64,000 nucleotides of DNA. It comes from Ruminococcoides intestinihominis (lineage in GTDB: Bacteria > Bacillota > Clostridia > Oscillospirales > Acutalibacteraceae). Below the pieces are notes generated by a model, which worked only from the letters and a program-made list of their open reading frames with translations, had not been told where the DNA came from and ran no database searches. The stretch lies in assembly GCF_040096285.1 (NCBI RefSeq), contig NZ_JBBMEY010000006.1, forward strand, positions 13,573 through 77,572. Reading direction: 5' to 3'. Positions 8,795 to 16,938 of this stretch are shown piece after piece; positions within the stretch are counted from its first letter, which is position 1; every line of letters begins with the position of its first letter. A program made the position numbers and the translations under genes.

Positions 8795-11700
8795 ATGAAA
8801 CATAGTAAAAAATTACTGTCAATATTACTGGCAATAACTGCAACTTTATCTTCATTACCTTTTACTGCTATATCGGCAAATATGGCTACAGTTGATAAAG
8901 AAAATATTTCTACTATAAAAAGCAAATTAAATGATGATGGCAGTATCAGTTACATAAAAGATAACACTAGAGAAGTATCTGTTGAGTCACTTAATGATAC
9001 AAAAAGTACAAAAGCTACTTATCCAAAAAAGTATGACTTAAGAGATTATAAAAGAGTTACTAAAGTAAAGGATCAAGGTGATGATGGTTACTGTTGGTCA
9101 TTTGGTTCTGCTGCATCTATTGAATCTAACATTCTGTCAAACCCTAGCCTATCAAAAAAGATTGGTGACAATCCATCAGAAAAGCTTGACATTGCACAAA
9201 CTGCAACACCTTATTACATTATGACAAATACTGATGATGAAAATTCACCTTTTTATAATGACTATTTTTATGATGAGTACAAAGGTTCATATGGTGGTTG
9301 GCCTGTTTATGTTGCACAAGGACTAAACTGTGGTTTCGGTACTTATCCTGAAACATTGATGCCTTATGAAAATTCACTTCTTGGATATTCCGATACACTT
9401 AAATATTATTCTGATTATCACCTAAAAGAATATAATCAGCTTAGCAATGATGCTAATACATTAAAAGACAACATTATAAATAACGGTGCTATCGGAGTAT
9501 ATTATTACAATTTATCTCGTTGTTACTCTAAAGATACATTTTCTTATTGTGATAGCAAAGAAGAAATCGAAAAAGGCTATGAACAACCTCATGTTGTAGC
9601 AATTGTTGGTTGGAACGATAATTATAGTCGTGACAAGTTTGACGGTACAGTAAAGCCTAGGAACAACGGTGCTTGGCTTTGCAAAAACAGTTGGGGTACT
9701 GACAATCAAGACAAAGGATATTTTTGGCTATCATATGAATGTGCAGACACTCAATTCTTTCAATTTATAATGCAAGACAACTCAGCCTATGACAATGAAT
9801 ATCAGTTAGGTTACTACTATGGAGCTGCAGTAAATGTTGATAAGTCAGCAAATATATTTACTGCTAAAAGTGATGAAGAAATCACTCAGGTTAGCTTTGG
9901 CACAAGTAGTTCATACACTTACGATATTTCTGTTTACAAGCTAAACAAAAATTACAAGTCACCTACTGACGGTACAGTAATTGCTAAAACAAGTGGTAAA
10001 GCTGACAACATTGGTATTCACTACATTGACCTACCTAGTGGTGTAAAGGTAAATGCAGGTGATAAATTTTCTGTTGTAGTCAGTAGCAAAGGTAAATATT
10101 ATATTACTGTTGATGATATAAAAGATAAACCACATAGTAGAAAAAATTCTTACTACTATGTTGGCAACAAGTGGGTTGACTCTACAACCACTTCACTTGG
10201 AATTTACTACTCTTCAATAAAAGCCTTTACTAAAAATCTTGATAATAATGCAAAGGTAAAGAATGAACTTTCAGAAACCATCAACAAGGCTGAGAATACA
10301 AAATATCCTGAAGAAGCTCTAAAGGAAGATGTTACTGCACTTAATACAGAAATTGAAAAGGGCAAGGAACTTTTAAGTAAAGAAAATGTATGTGCTTCTG
10401 ACCTTAATAATTCTACTGCCTTAATTAACTACAGATTACAAAACTTAGCTAACAGTGTTTATCACATTAACAGTATAGATGACTACAACAAATTGACAAA
10501 AGGGCTTCGTTCAGGGAATATTTTACCTAGTAAAATTATTCTAAATACAGACCTTGACTTTGAAGGCAGCTATATTAAAGATTCTTTATCTAACTGCTTA
10601 GGTAACTTAACTGTTCAATTCATCGGTAATAATCATACAATCAAAAATGGTAAATTACCTGTATTTTCTGATATACAAAAAAATATGTATCAAAGTTTCT
10701 TCGGTAATTTAAAGTCTTCAAGTGTAACAGACCTACACTTTGAGAACATTGCTGCTGATGGTACAAATAGTGTTTCTATTGTTTCTAACTCAATTATCAA
10801 CTCAAAGTTAGACAATGTAACAGTAAGTAACTGCAAAATCAATTTAGACAAAAATACAACTGAACAACATTCAGCAGGTATTGCATATTCCTTTATCTCA
10901 TCTTCCCTAGTAAATTGTTCTGTAACCTATTGTGAATTTTATGGTTATAATGTATTTGAAACAGTTGACAGCAGTGATGATTGTATCTACTCAAACAACA
11001 ATGCTTCTAACAACAAGATTGCATCTTACTATGAAATAGGTGTATATGACAATAATGCTGACAAACCAAAGGACATTTACATCAACTTTAGTTCTTTTTC
11101 AGAAAATTATGTTTGTGAAAAAACTACTGATAACAAAACAAGAATTAAGGTTTATGCTGATGATTTCACAATAAATGATGACGATTGTCCTAAGGCTTTA
11201 ACTAAAGGTGATGACGGTTACTACTACATTAACATTGATGAAATCAGTGCTAGAACAGGTGTTAATGTAACAACTAACTACAGTAAAGAAGAGTCAGCAT
11301 ATCTATATAGGGTTGATTTAAAAACCAGACAGGCTACACTAAAACAAGTTAAGCTTAAAGACTCAACAATCAACTTTGCATTACCTGAAAATATTTGTGG
11401 TGAAAAAATTGTTGGTACTGAGGATGGAATTTTTGAAAATAGTGAATTCACATATGATATACAAAACCTTACAATTCCTGATAGCTACACATTCATAGGT
11501 AATGACTGTTTTGTGCAGTTAAGTAGTTTACAAACAGTAACAATAGGTAATGGTATTAAGGTTATACCTTACTCAGCTTTTTCTGACAAAGCTAATCTCC
11601 GTTCAGTAAAATTAGGTACAAGTGTTGAAGAAATCGGTGACTCTGCATTCTTAGGTGACTCAAACTTAAAGTCAATTATATTGCCAAATTCACTAAAGAA

Positions 11701-12184
11701 AATTGGTGAAAACGCATTCCAACAAACCGGTATCACAAACTATACATTAGGTGAAAATGTTACTAAGATTGGTATTGATTCAATAGGATATACTAACCTA
11801 AGTATTCCATGGGAAAATTACAGAACAGTAAGACTTCCTAAAGTAATCATCAATGGATATACTGATGCAGTAAAAAATTATGCTAAGAAAAACGGTTTTA
11901 CTTTTAATGATTTAAGCAAAAATAAACCTATTACAACAAAATACAACTTTAACATTACTAATCCTAAGAGAGGTGATGTTAACCTTGACGGTTATATTAA
12001 TGTTAAGGATTCATCACTGATTCAAAAGTATCTACTTAAGAAAGTTAAGCTAAATGATTTACAACTTTACAACTGTTCGGTAAAGGGTTGTGAAGAAACA
12101 TTGACAGTTAAAAATGCAGTTGCAATTCAAAAGTATCTGGCTAAAAAGATTTCTACAATTACACCTTTTGAACCGGCAGGATAA
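8795..12184 (+). CDS. Secreted papain-like (C1A) cysteine protease with LRR_5 region and dockerin
   Basis: 1129 residues. A signal peptide (KKLLSILLAITATLSSLPF, cleavage after AISA) is followed by a propeptide and a C1-family protease domain at about 75-330: active Cys in QGDDGYCWSFGS (about 98; the usual CGSCW is altered), His in QPHVVAIVGW (about 265) and Asn in CKNSWGT (about 298). A beta-rich lectin-like domain follows (about 335-475), then a helical linker, a repeat region with buried Asn/Ser ladders (about 560-740), BspA-type LRR_5 repeats (about 895-1000) and a C-terminal type I dockerin (GDVNLDGYINVKDSSLIQKYL, second repeat TVKNAVAIQKYL). The second dockerin repeat has a poor calcium loop. 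The dockerin implies docking to a cohesin scaffold at the cell surface. Own promoter and terminator. Confidence 0.9.
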   Translation: MKHSKKLLSILLAITATLSSLPFTAISANMATVDKENISTIKSKLNDDGSISYIKDNTREVSVESLNDTKSTKATYPKKYDLRDYKRVTKVKDQGDDGYCWSFGSAASIESNILSNPSLSKKIGDNPSEKLDIAQTATPYYIMTNTDDENSPFYNDYFYDEYKGSYGGWPVYVAQGLNCGFGTYPETLMPYENSLLGYSDTLKYYSDYHLKEYNQLSNDANTLKDNIINNGAIGVYYYNLSRCYSKDTFSYCDSKEEIEKGYEQPHVVAIVGWNDNYSRDKFDGTVKPRNNGAWLCKNSWGTDNQDKGYFWLSYECADTQFFQFIMQDNSAYDNEYQLGYYYGAAVNVDKSANIFTAKSDEEITQVSFGTSSSYTYDISVYKLNKNYKSPTDGTVIAKTSGKADNIGIHYIDLPSGVKVNAGDKFSVVVSSKGKYYITVDDIKDKPHSRKNSYYYVGNKWVDSTTTSLGIYYSSIKAFTKNLDNNAKVKNELSETINKAENTKYPEEALKEDVTALNTEIEKGKELLSKENVCASDLNNSTALINYRLQNLANSVYHINSIDDYNKLTKGLRSGNILPSKIILNTDLDFEGSYIKDSLSNCLGNLTVQFIGNNHTIKNGKLPVFSDIQKNMYQSFFGNLKSSSVTDLHFENIAADGTNSVSIVSNSIINSKLDNVTVSNCKINLDKNTTEQHSAGIAYSFISSSLVNCSVTYCEFYGYNVFETVDSSDDCIYSNNNASNNKIASYYEIGVYDNNADKPKDIYINFSSFSENYVCEKTTDNKTRIKVYADDFTINDDDCPKALTKGDDGYYYINIDEISARTGVNVTTNYSKEESAYLYRVDLKTRQATLKQVKLKDSTINFALPENICGEKIVGTEDGIFENSEFTYDIQNLTIPDSYTFIGNDCFVQLSSLQTVTIGNGIKVIPYSAFSDKANLRSVKLGTSVEEIGDSAFLGDSNLKSIILPNSLKKIGENAFQQTGITNYTLGENVTKIGIDSIGYTNLSIPWENYRTVRLPKVIINGYTDAVKNYAKKNGFTFNDLSKNKPITTKYNFNITNPKRGDVNLDGYINVKDSSLIQKYLLKKVKLNDLQLYNCSVKGCEETLTVKNAVAIQKYLAKKISTITPFEPAG

Positions 12185-12194
12185 AAGTTAACCC

Positions 12195-12228
12195 AACAAC
12201 CTATACAAAAAAGTATAGGTTGTTTTTC
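12195..12228 (+). terminator. Intrinsic terminator of dockerin protease gene
   Basis: 12-bp stem AACAACCTATAC / GTATAGGTTGTT followed by TTTCTTT. The AACCTA stem is shared with hairpins near 17620 and 20872. Confidence 0.85.
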
Positions 12229-12250
12229 TTTAGGAAAAAGTTATATTTCA

Positions 12251-12279
12251 TTGACTAATAATTTTTCTGTTGATATAAT
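12251..12279 (+). promoter_or_regulatory. Strong putative promoter of K+ channel gene
   Basis: TTGACT, 17 bp, TATAAT, 24 bp before the ATG at 12304. Close to the housekeeping sigma consensus. Confidence 0.75.
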
Positions 12280-12303
12280 TTTATTAGATAATGAGGTGGT
12301 TTT

Positions 12304-12729
12304 ATGAAGAAAACTAGGTTACTGAAAATCGTTCTAAAAAGGACAGGTGCATTCAAACTACTATGTTCTTATATTGTAGTTTTTGTTGCAGTAAGCATTG
12401 GCATTATGATTGTTGAACCTAACATAAACAGACTTATTGACAGTCTATGGTATTCATTTAGTGTAGCAACAACTATTGGCTTTGGCGACATAACTGCAGT
12501 TACTTTAATAGGTAGAATTCTCTCAATTTTCCTTTCAATATGTTCAATACTGATTATTGCAGTAGTACCGGGTATTATCACCAGTTACTACATAGAAAGT
12601 ACAAAATTAAGGGAAAAAGAAAGTAGTGCAAAGTTTCTTGATGACCTAGAAAGACTGTCTGAATTATCAAAGGAAGAACTTACTGCTCTATCTGAAAGAG
12701 TTAAAAATTTTAACAAGAAAAAGAAATAA
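12304..12729 (+). CDS. Two-helix potassium channel
   Basis: 141-residue membrane protein: TM1 at about 20-40, a pore helix with selectivity filter TTIGFGD (about 58), TM2 at about 73-95 and a cytoplasmic charged helix. TxGFGD is the K+ filter form seen in Ion_trans_2 channels. No RCK (TrkA) domain is attached, so gating is unknown. GAGGTGG ribosome site. It is followed 23 bp later by the flavodoxin-like gene, probably in the same transcript. Confidence 0.88.
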   Translation: MKKTRLLKIVLKRTGAFKLLCSYIVVFVAVSIGIMIVEPNINRLIDSLWYSFSVATTIGFGDITAVTLIGRILSIFLSICSILIIAVVPGIITSYYIESTKLREKESSAKFLDDLERLSELSKEELTALSERVKNFNKKKK

Positions 12730-12752
12730 TATTCATATTAAGGAGAAAAGAT

Positions 12753-13277
12753 ATGAAAATTGTAATAGTAAACGGCAGTCCAAGAAAAGGCAACACCTAC
12801 TCAGCTATTAACGCATTTGTTGAAGGTGCAAAGGATAACAACGACATTGAAGTTATCGACTCATACAAGCTAAAGATTAGTCCTTGTGTAGCTTGTGGTA
12901 CTTGTGAATGTTACAAGGGTTGTGTAGCAAAAGATGACAGTAACCCTACTGTTGATAAATTAGTAAATGCTGATATGATAATATTTGCCACACCTGTATA
13001 TTGGTGGGGAATTACTGCACAGATAAAGTTAGTAATTGACAAATGCTACTGCAAAGGTGCTTTGCTAAAGAATAAGAAAGTTGGAGTTATTGCAATCGGT
13101 GGTTCACCTACAACTAATGTTCAGTATGAACTGATTGAAAAGCAGTTTCAATGTATTGGTGATTACTTAGATTGGGATATTAAATTTCACAAATCTTTCT
13201 TTGCAAGTGAAAAAGATGACCTACTAAAAAATGAAAGTGCTATGAAAGAACTTAAAGCACTTGGTAAAGAAATTTAA
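12753..13277 (+). CDS. Flavodoxin-fold FMN reductase / iron-sulfur flavoprotein family
   Basis: 174 residues. N-terminal FMN phosphate loop NGSPRKGNTYSA (about 6), then a cysteine cluster CVACGTCECYKGC (about 46), and ATPVYWWGITAQIK (about 80), the second FMN-binding segment of the NADPH-dependent FMN reductase/flavodoxin_2 group. The cysteine spacing could be a metal or FeS site but is not diagnostic. Cytosolic redox protein with unknown electron partner. AAGGAG before the ATG; a terminator follows. Confidence 0.85.
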   Translation: MKIVIVNGSPRKGNTYSAINAFVEGAKDNNDIEVIDSYKLKISPCVACGTCECYKGCVAKDDSNPTVDKLVNADMIIFATPVYWWGITAQIKLVIDKCYCKGALLKNKKVGVIAIGGSPTTNVQYELIEKQFQCIGDYLDWDIKFHKSFFASEKDDLLKNESAMKELKALGKEI

Positions 13278-13300
13278 TTTTTTATTTATCCATATAAAAA

Positions 13301-13323
13301 GGAGCAACTGCTAAAGTTGCTCC
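13301..13323 (+). terminator. Intrinsic terminator of flavoprotein gene
   Basis: GGAGCAAC / GTTGCTCC stem with a 7-base loop, then TAATTTTTT. Confidence 0.85.
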
Positions 13324-13335
13324 TAATTTTTTACT

Positions 13336-13363
13336 GAGTAATGGGACTTGAACCCGTACATCA
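13336..13363 (-). other. tRNA 3'-end-like remnant
   Basis: Minus strand contains GGGTTCAAGTCCCATTACTC, a T-arm with the canonical TTCAAGT loop and an acceptor-like tail but no CCA, D-arm or anticodon arm. It could be a displaced tRNA 3' fragment (attachment-site scar). Similarity to the tRNA-Leu here is limited to the conserved T-loop. Confidence 0.35.
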
Positions 13364-13365
13364 CA

Positions 13366-13398
13366 AAAGCTAGGCTAATTTAGAATTAACCTAGCTTT
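13366..13398. terminator. Intrinsic terminator downstream of tyrosine phosphatase gene
   Basis: 15-base stem AAAGCTAGGCTAATT / AATTAACCTAGCTTT with one G-U type wobble, 3-base loop, and T-rich flanks on both strands. Confidence 0.75.
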
Positions 13399-13404
13399 AT
13401 TTTA

Positions 13405-13869
13405 TTATTTAGTTAAATATTCTAGCAATGCTTTACAACCATTATAAATATCATTGTAGCATTTTTCAAAATCTCCGGTATACCATGGGTCAGACACATC
13501 TCTGTCACTACCTGCATAACTCATTAGCTTGTGAATTTTATTATTCGGATCACCCTTTAAAATTCTGCTCATATTGCGTACATTGTTACTATCCATAGGA
13601 ATTAACAAATCATATTTATCATAGTCGGATTTTTTAATCTGTACTGCCCTTTTTCCATTGCAATCAATGTTGTGTAAATTTAAAATTTCTTTTGCCGGTG
13701 GATATACAGGATTACCAACGCCATTCCATATTTCTTCTGTGCTGGTAGCTGACGAAGTAACAACAAAGTCACCTTCAAGACCTTTCTTCTTTATCATATC
13801 TTTAAATATAAACTCTGCCATTGGTGACCTGCAAATATTACCATGGCACACAAACATTATCTTTGTCAT
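13405..13869 (-). CDS. Low-molecular-weight protein-tyrosine phosphatase
   Basis: 154 residues. The phosphate-binding loop CHGNICRSPMAE starts at about residue 8 (CX5R(S/T)), and the general-acid region DVSDPWYTGDF is near residue 125, both diagnostic of the LMW-PTP family. Cytosolic. It removes phosphate from tyrosine (or arginine) residues; the target is unknown. GAAAGGAAAA precedes the ATG. Its 5' leader (13891-13967) is duplicated upstream of the neighbouring broken gene. Confidence 0.92.
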   Translation of the reverse strand: MTKIMFVCHGNICRSPMAEFIFKDMIKKKGLEGDFVVTSSATSTEEIWNGVGNPVYPPAKEILNLHNIDCNGKRAVQIKKSDYDKYDLLIPMDSNNVRNMSRILKGDPNNKIHKLMSYAGSDRDVSDPWYTGDFEKCYNDIYNGCKALLEYLTK

Positions 13870-13890
13870 TATATTTTCCTTTCATATTTG

Positions 13891-13967
13891 GTTTAATTAT
13901 TCCTAAAATTTATTTTAATTGTACCACAAAAAGAAAGTTCTTGCTACAAAAAACCTACTCAACAAAA
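13891..13967. repeat. 77-bp direct repeat, copy 1
   Basis: Almost base-for-base repeat of 14616-14692 (about two differences), covering the 5' leader/promoter zone of the tyrosine phosphatase gene including TACAAT on the minus strand. The two copies bracket the nuclease-like pseudogene. Confidence 0.9.
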
Positions 13968-14046
13968 TGACTCTATATCAATAAATTATGAGTAATGCAA
14001 TAAAATAAGTATAGGTAAAAACTATCCAAATTTCATAAATCAATTA

Positions 14047-14586
14047 TTACAATTTAATTATGTAATACTTCAAATTGTTATTACCTATCCAAGTAACTTT
14101 ATAACAATTATTGATTAGTATTTCTTCATTTTTCCTACCGGTAGGTTTTTTTATTGTTCCTTGAATTAATTTCTGTCCTCTGAAAAATGAATATATACCA
14201 TCTTGCTTATTGCCGGAATAAAAATTCTTGTTACTAACTAATGTTAAACAATAAGTGCCTTTGAAACCTCTTTCCCTGAGTTATTCCATAAATTTTATAT
14301 CTTTTACACAAGAAAACATTTGCTCCGGGTATTGACCGTTTTGAGGATATTTTAATTCTATGGCATACTTCTCACTTTCATTATATATAACAATATCCAT
14401 CTCATGCTTTATTGTTTTAGTAATATTAAAAAATTTAGTATTTCTTTCAAATTGTATTTTATAATTTGTTAGTTCATTACGAAGAAAAATCCCCAATTCG
14501 TGTTGTAAACTAAATTCATTATAAACTTCAATTTTTTCTTCTAATATAAGTTTCATAAAACTATTCATAAGTGTTACTAAATTCAT
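14047..14586 (-). pseudogene. PD-(D/E)XK nuclease-like gene broken by one in-frame stop
   Basis: From the ATG at 14586 (MNLVTLMNSF; GGGGTG ribosome site) the frame runs about 101 residues to a TAA at 14283-14281 and continues open for 77 more residues (LRERGFKGTYCLTLV onward) to a TAA at 14049-14047, giving an about 180-residue original. The first part has EMDIVIYN ... YAIELKYP, the D...ExK core of PD-(D/E)XK nucleases. KFME-stop-LRERGF suggests a Gln codon (CAA) became TAA. The second half reads as coherent protein (YSFFRG, YYIIKL), so nonsense mutation is the simplest explanation. Unknown target. An alternative is a genuinely truncated 101-residue product. Confidence 0.7.
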
Positions 14587-14615
14587 TTCTACACACCCCA
14601 CACGATATTTTTATA

Positions 14616-14692
14616 GTTTAATTATTCCTAAAATTTATTTTAATTGTACCACAAAAAGAAAATTCTTGCTACAAAAAGCCTACTCAACAAAA
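14616..14692. repeat. 77-bp direct repeat, copy 2
   Basis: Second copy of the repeat at 13891-13967, upstream of the broken nuclease-like gene, so that gene carries the same leader as the phosphatase gene. Confidence 0.9.
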
Positions 14693-14705
14693 GTTAAGTA
14701 GGCTT
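14676..14705. terminator. Terminator-like hairpin
   Basis: AAGCCTACT / AGTAGGCTT stem with a 12-base loop. Beyond it (14719-14780) the minus strand holds only an about 18-residue reading frame ending IKEYVQK, possibly a gene-end scrap. Confidence 0.5.
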
Positions 14706-14850
14706 AGATTTAGGTATTAAGTTAAATTACTTCTGCACATATTCTTTGATTTGGTTATATGATAGGTTATTGTCACCACCATAAGTTTAGAAGATTGGCA
14801 GGCTCTATTTTTCTTACCCCAACATTTATTATAGAGCCATTATGGTTTAT

Positions 14851-14965
14851 GGGTGACATACTTTCTTCTTTCACTACTGCCTACCTCGCTTATTAAGCAC
14901 AAATACGAAAGGATAGAGGCATCTACGCCCTCCCTAAAAACAATTTATAGAATTGTTTTCTTAAC
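14851..14965 (-). ncRNA. tRNA-Leu-associated repeated structured element, copy A
   Basis: 115 bases matching copy B (15160-15274) with a single change outside the terminal hairpin at 14937-14959. In that hairpin, three pairs differ from copy B while pairing is kept (A-T to G-C, T-A to C-G, T-G to C-G). It begins GGGTGACA like the tRNA-Leu 3' end read in reverse. An about 117-bp unrelated stretch follows up to a 17-base inverted copy of the tRNA end (15084-15100). Apparent reading frames across it are not conserved as proteins. Function unknown. Confidence 0.5.
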
Positions 14966-15116
14966 TCCAAGTACAACATGGTCGTTTAGCGTTGTGCATA
15001 AATGCACTTCCTCAAACTCCCTGTTGTAGCTCTTCCTCGAACTCCTTTCTTCTGCCACCGGCAGCAGTCGTTCTCGTCACACTTTCAAGTCCTGTCACCC
15101 TAGGGCTTGTTGTATA

Positions 15117-15154
15117 AAGAAAAAGAGAAGTACTAATGTACTTCTCTTTTTCTT
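15117..15154 (-). terminator. Terminator-like hairpin between element copies
   Basis: 17-bp stem ending GAGAAGTAC / GTACTTCTC with a TAAT loop and T-rich arm on both sides. It is placed relative to copy B exactly as the true terminator is placed relative to tRNA-Leu. Confidence 0.7.
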
Positions 15155-15159
15155 GGTGC

Positions 15160-15274
15160 GGGTGACATACTTTCTTCTTTCACTACTGTCTACCTCGCTT
15201 ATTAAGCACAAATACGAAAGGATAGAGGCATCTACGCCCTCCCTAAAAACAGTCCACCGGACTGTTTTCTTAAC
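15160..15274 (-). ncRNA. tRNA-Leu-associated repeated structured element, copy B
   Basis: Second copy of the 115-base element. It is preceded (15155-15169) by GGTGCGGGTGACA, identical to the reverse of the tRNA-Leu 3' end, and followed at 15282-15298 by an inverted copy of the tRNA T-arm end. Terminal hairpin 15246-15268 (AAAACAGTCC / GGACTGTTTT). The minus strand is taken as sense because it matches tRNA orientation; this is an assumption. Confidence 0.5.
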
Positions 15275-15313
15275 GGTCACCTTCAAGTCCTGTCACCGCT
15301 TTGCTGGTATAAT

Positions 15314-15347
15314 AAAAATAGACAACACTAACGTGTTGTCTATTTTT
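15314..15347 (-). terminator. Terminator of tRNA-Leu
   Basis: 15-bp stem AAAAATAGACAACAC / GTGTTGTCTATTTTT with a TAAC loop, 1 base after the tRNA CCA end, with T-rich tail on the minus strand. Confidence 0.85.
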
Positions 15348-15348
15348 A

Positions 15349-15433
15349 TGGTGCGGGTGACAGGACTTGAACCTGCACGTCGGTGAACACTAGAACCTAA
15401 ATCTAGCGCGTCTGCCAATTCCGCCACACCCGC
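15349..15433 (-). tRNA. tRNA-Leu (anticodon UAG)
   Basis: 85-base class II tRNA with encoded CCA. Acceptor stem GCGGGTG / CACCCGC; D-arm with GGCAGACGCGC; anticodon stem CTAGA / TCTAG around loop TTTAGGT (anticodon TAG, reads CUA); a variable arm TGTTCACCGACG; T-arm CAGGTTCAAGTCCTG. Identical in sequence to the copy at 60920-61004. Promoter and terminator are both visible. Confidence 0.97.
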
Positions 15434-15477
15434 ATATATTTTATTTTGCGTTTTGCTGTCTCTCAACAACGATATTT

Positions 15478-15506
15478 ATTATATCTTATGATGTCCTAAA
15501 AGTCAA
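15478..15506 (-). promoter_or_regulatory. Promoter of tRNA-Leu
   Basis: Minus strand TTGACT, 17 bp, TATAAT, about 45 bp upstream of the tRNA 5' end. Near-consensus, as expected for a stable RNA. Confidence 0.85.
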
Positions 15507-15550
15507 CACTTTTTTGCAAAAATATTTAAAAAGTGATAAAAACACAGAAA

Positions 15551-15589
15551 ATCGCCCCAAAAACAGCCTATTAATGAGGTTTGGGCGAT
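15551..15589. other. Long hairpin between tRNA-Leu and integrase
   Basis: ATCGCCC / GGGCGAT outer stem with AAA/TTT extension and an inner CCT / AGG stem; the plus side is followed by AAAAAA. Possibly a second terminator for the integrase transcript. Confidence 0.5.
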
Positions 15590-15656
15590 AAAAAAGTATT
15601 TTATAAATATCTATTGATTATAAATTCCAACTGATTATTTTTCTTTTATAGCATAA

Positions 15657-15693
15657 AAAATGCCTAGTAATTTCTTAAAAAACTAGGCATTTT
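15657..15693 (-). terminator. Terminator of integrase gene
   Basis: AAAATGCCTAG / CTAGGCATTTT stem with a 15-base loop, 60 bp downstream of the integrase stop. Confidence 0.75.
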
Positions 15694-15705
15694 CTTGTGA
15701 AAAAA

Positions 15706-15738
15706 TTTCTCTGGTGCAGTTCTGGTGCAGTAGCAAAA
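15706..15738. repeat. Paired TGGTGCAG arm-like sites next to integrase
   Basis: Two copies of CTGGTGCAG 10 bp apart immediately after the integrase 3' end. A matching pair (TTGGTGCAA, ATGGTGCAA) with similar flanks occurs at 60741-60761. Direct repeats of this kind beside a tyrosine recombinase gene are typical arm-type or core attachment sites. Confidence 0.5.
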
Positions 15739-15753
15739 GATTTTCATTAAATT

Positions 15754-16926
15754 TTATATACTTAAATTCTGCTGACAATAGGTATTAAACTGTTCCATTG
15801 CAGGGTTATTTAGTCTATCAAAAACATCACAATATGTATTTATAGTTACAGAAATATCGGTATGTCCCATCCAGTTTTTCAAAACTTCTGCCGATATTCC
15901 TGACTCAATAACTCTAGTTGCAAAGGTATGTCTTAGAAGATGCTGACCACCACTGATTTCTATATTTAGCTTCTTACATATTCTGGTAAACGAACTATTC
16001 ACTTGTGAGGTGGATATTGGTCTATTGCTTTTAAAATTATAAAACAGTAGTCCGTTATCATTCTCTTTATAGTTTGTCAAAACTTCCTTTAGGATAGGCA
16101 CTAAACAATCTTGAATTGGTACATCACGATAACCTTTTTGAGTTTTTGTTCTGTCCCCTACTTTTATTGCATAATTTATACCTCTTGTAACGGTATTTCT
16201 AACATGTATAAGTCTATTTCTCAAATCAATATCCTTAGCAGTCAAAGCACAAATTTCTCCCATTCTAAGTCCGGCAAAAAGTTCAATGTAAAACATAGGT
16301 CTGTAATCAATAGCATTTTTATTGATTTTCATATCTTTAAGATAATTAAGAAAATCATTTTCTTCTTCAACAGTAAAGGCTACTACTTTCTTAGTGGGTT
16401 TATCTGACTTTGGCTTTCTAATAAACGGACTATCCATCAAGTTATATCCCATTAATCTTTTATGTATGGCAAGGTTATAAGCTTTAGACATTGAAGAATA
16501 CACTTTATCAATTACACTATTAGAATAGTGCTTTATCGAAAATAAAAAATCATTAATTTGATTTGTTTGTATCTTTGTAATTGGAATTTTAGCCAGACTT
16601 CCTTTTTCTATAATTCGAACAGTCAGCAGTCTTCTGTTATAAGCAGAATCTTGTATTCTATTCATATTGTGGTCATACTCTGCATCTTCCTTAAGCAAAT
16701 CAACTATTGTAGCATCTGTAGTTTCACAAATTTTTTGCTCCATAATATCTTTTAATAATTGATTTCTCTTTTTAATAAGTTCTGTTTTAGTTGATGCTGA
16801 TAAACTTTTTCTTGCTATTTCTCCACTATACTTTTGATAACTTATTTGGCATCTCCATCTCTTACGACTTTTATCATAGAAAATTGTGCCTTCGCCGTTA
16901 CCTTTTCTCTTAGGTTTATTTGCCAT
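15754..16926 (-). CDS. int: Tyrosine recombinase / phage-type integrase
   Basis: About 390 residues. N-terminal AP2-like DNA-binding region (GEGTIFYDKSRKRWRCQIS), a SAM-like core-binding domain (about 60-165) and a catalytic domain with Arg in FAGLRMGEICAL (about 225), HxxR in HLLRHTFATR (about 333), His in WMGHTDISVT (about 356) and the nucleophile Tyr in INTYCDVF. The active site looks intact. I start at the ATG at 16926 (MANKPKRKGN), because the upstream GTG lies inside the AGAGGTG ribosome site. It lies 12 bp after the excisionase-like gene. No other mobile-element genes adjoin, so this is a remnant or minimal element. Confidence 0.92.
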   Translation of the reverse strand: MANKPKRKGNGEGTIFYDKSRKRWRCQISYQKYSGEIARKSLSASTKTELIKKRNQLLKDIMEQKICETTDATIVDLLKEDAEYDHNMNRIQDSAYNRRLLTVRIIEKGSLAKIPITKIQTNQINDFLFSIKHYSNSVIDKVYSSMSKAYNLAIHKRLMGYNLMDSPFIRKPKSDKPTKKVVAFTVEEENDFLNYLKDMKINKNAIDYRPMFYIELFAGLRMGEICALTAKDIDLRNRLIHVRNTVTRGINYAIKVGDRTKTQKGYRDVPIQDCLVPILKEVLTNYKENDNGLLFYNFKSNRPISTSQVNSSFTRICKKLNIEISGGQHLLRHTFATRVIESGISAEVLKNWMGHTDISVTINTYCDVFDRLNNPAMEQFNTYCQQNLSI

Positions 16927-16938
16927 AAAAAACACCTC

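Noticed and set aside
15095..15386. Reading frames on both strands across the tRNA-Leu-linked repeats (one ending RVTGLEPARR)
   Set aside because: They read through tRNA, terminator hairpins and the repeated element; the hairpin shows base-pair rather than codon conservation. Typical false ORFs near tRNAs.
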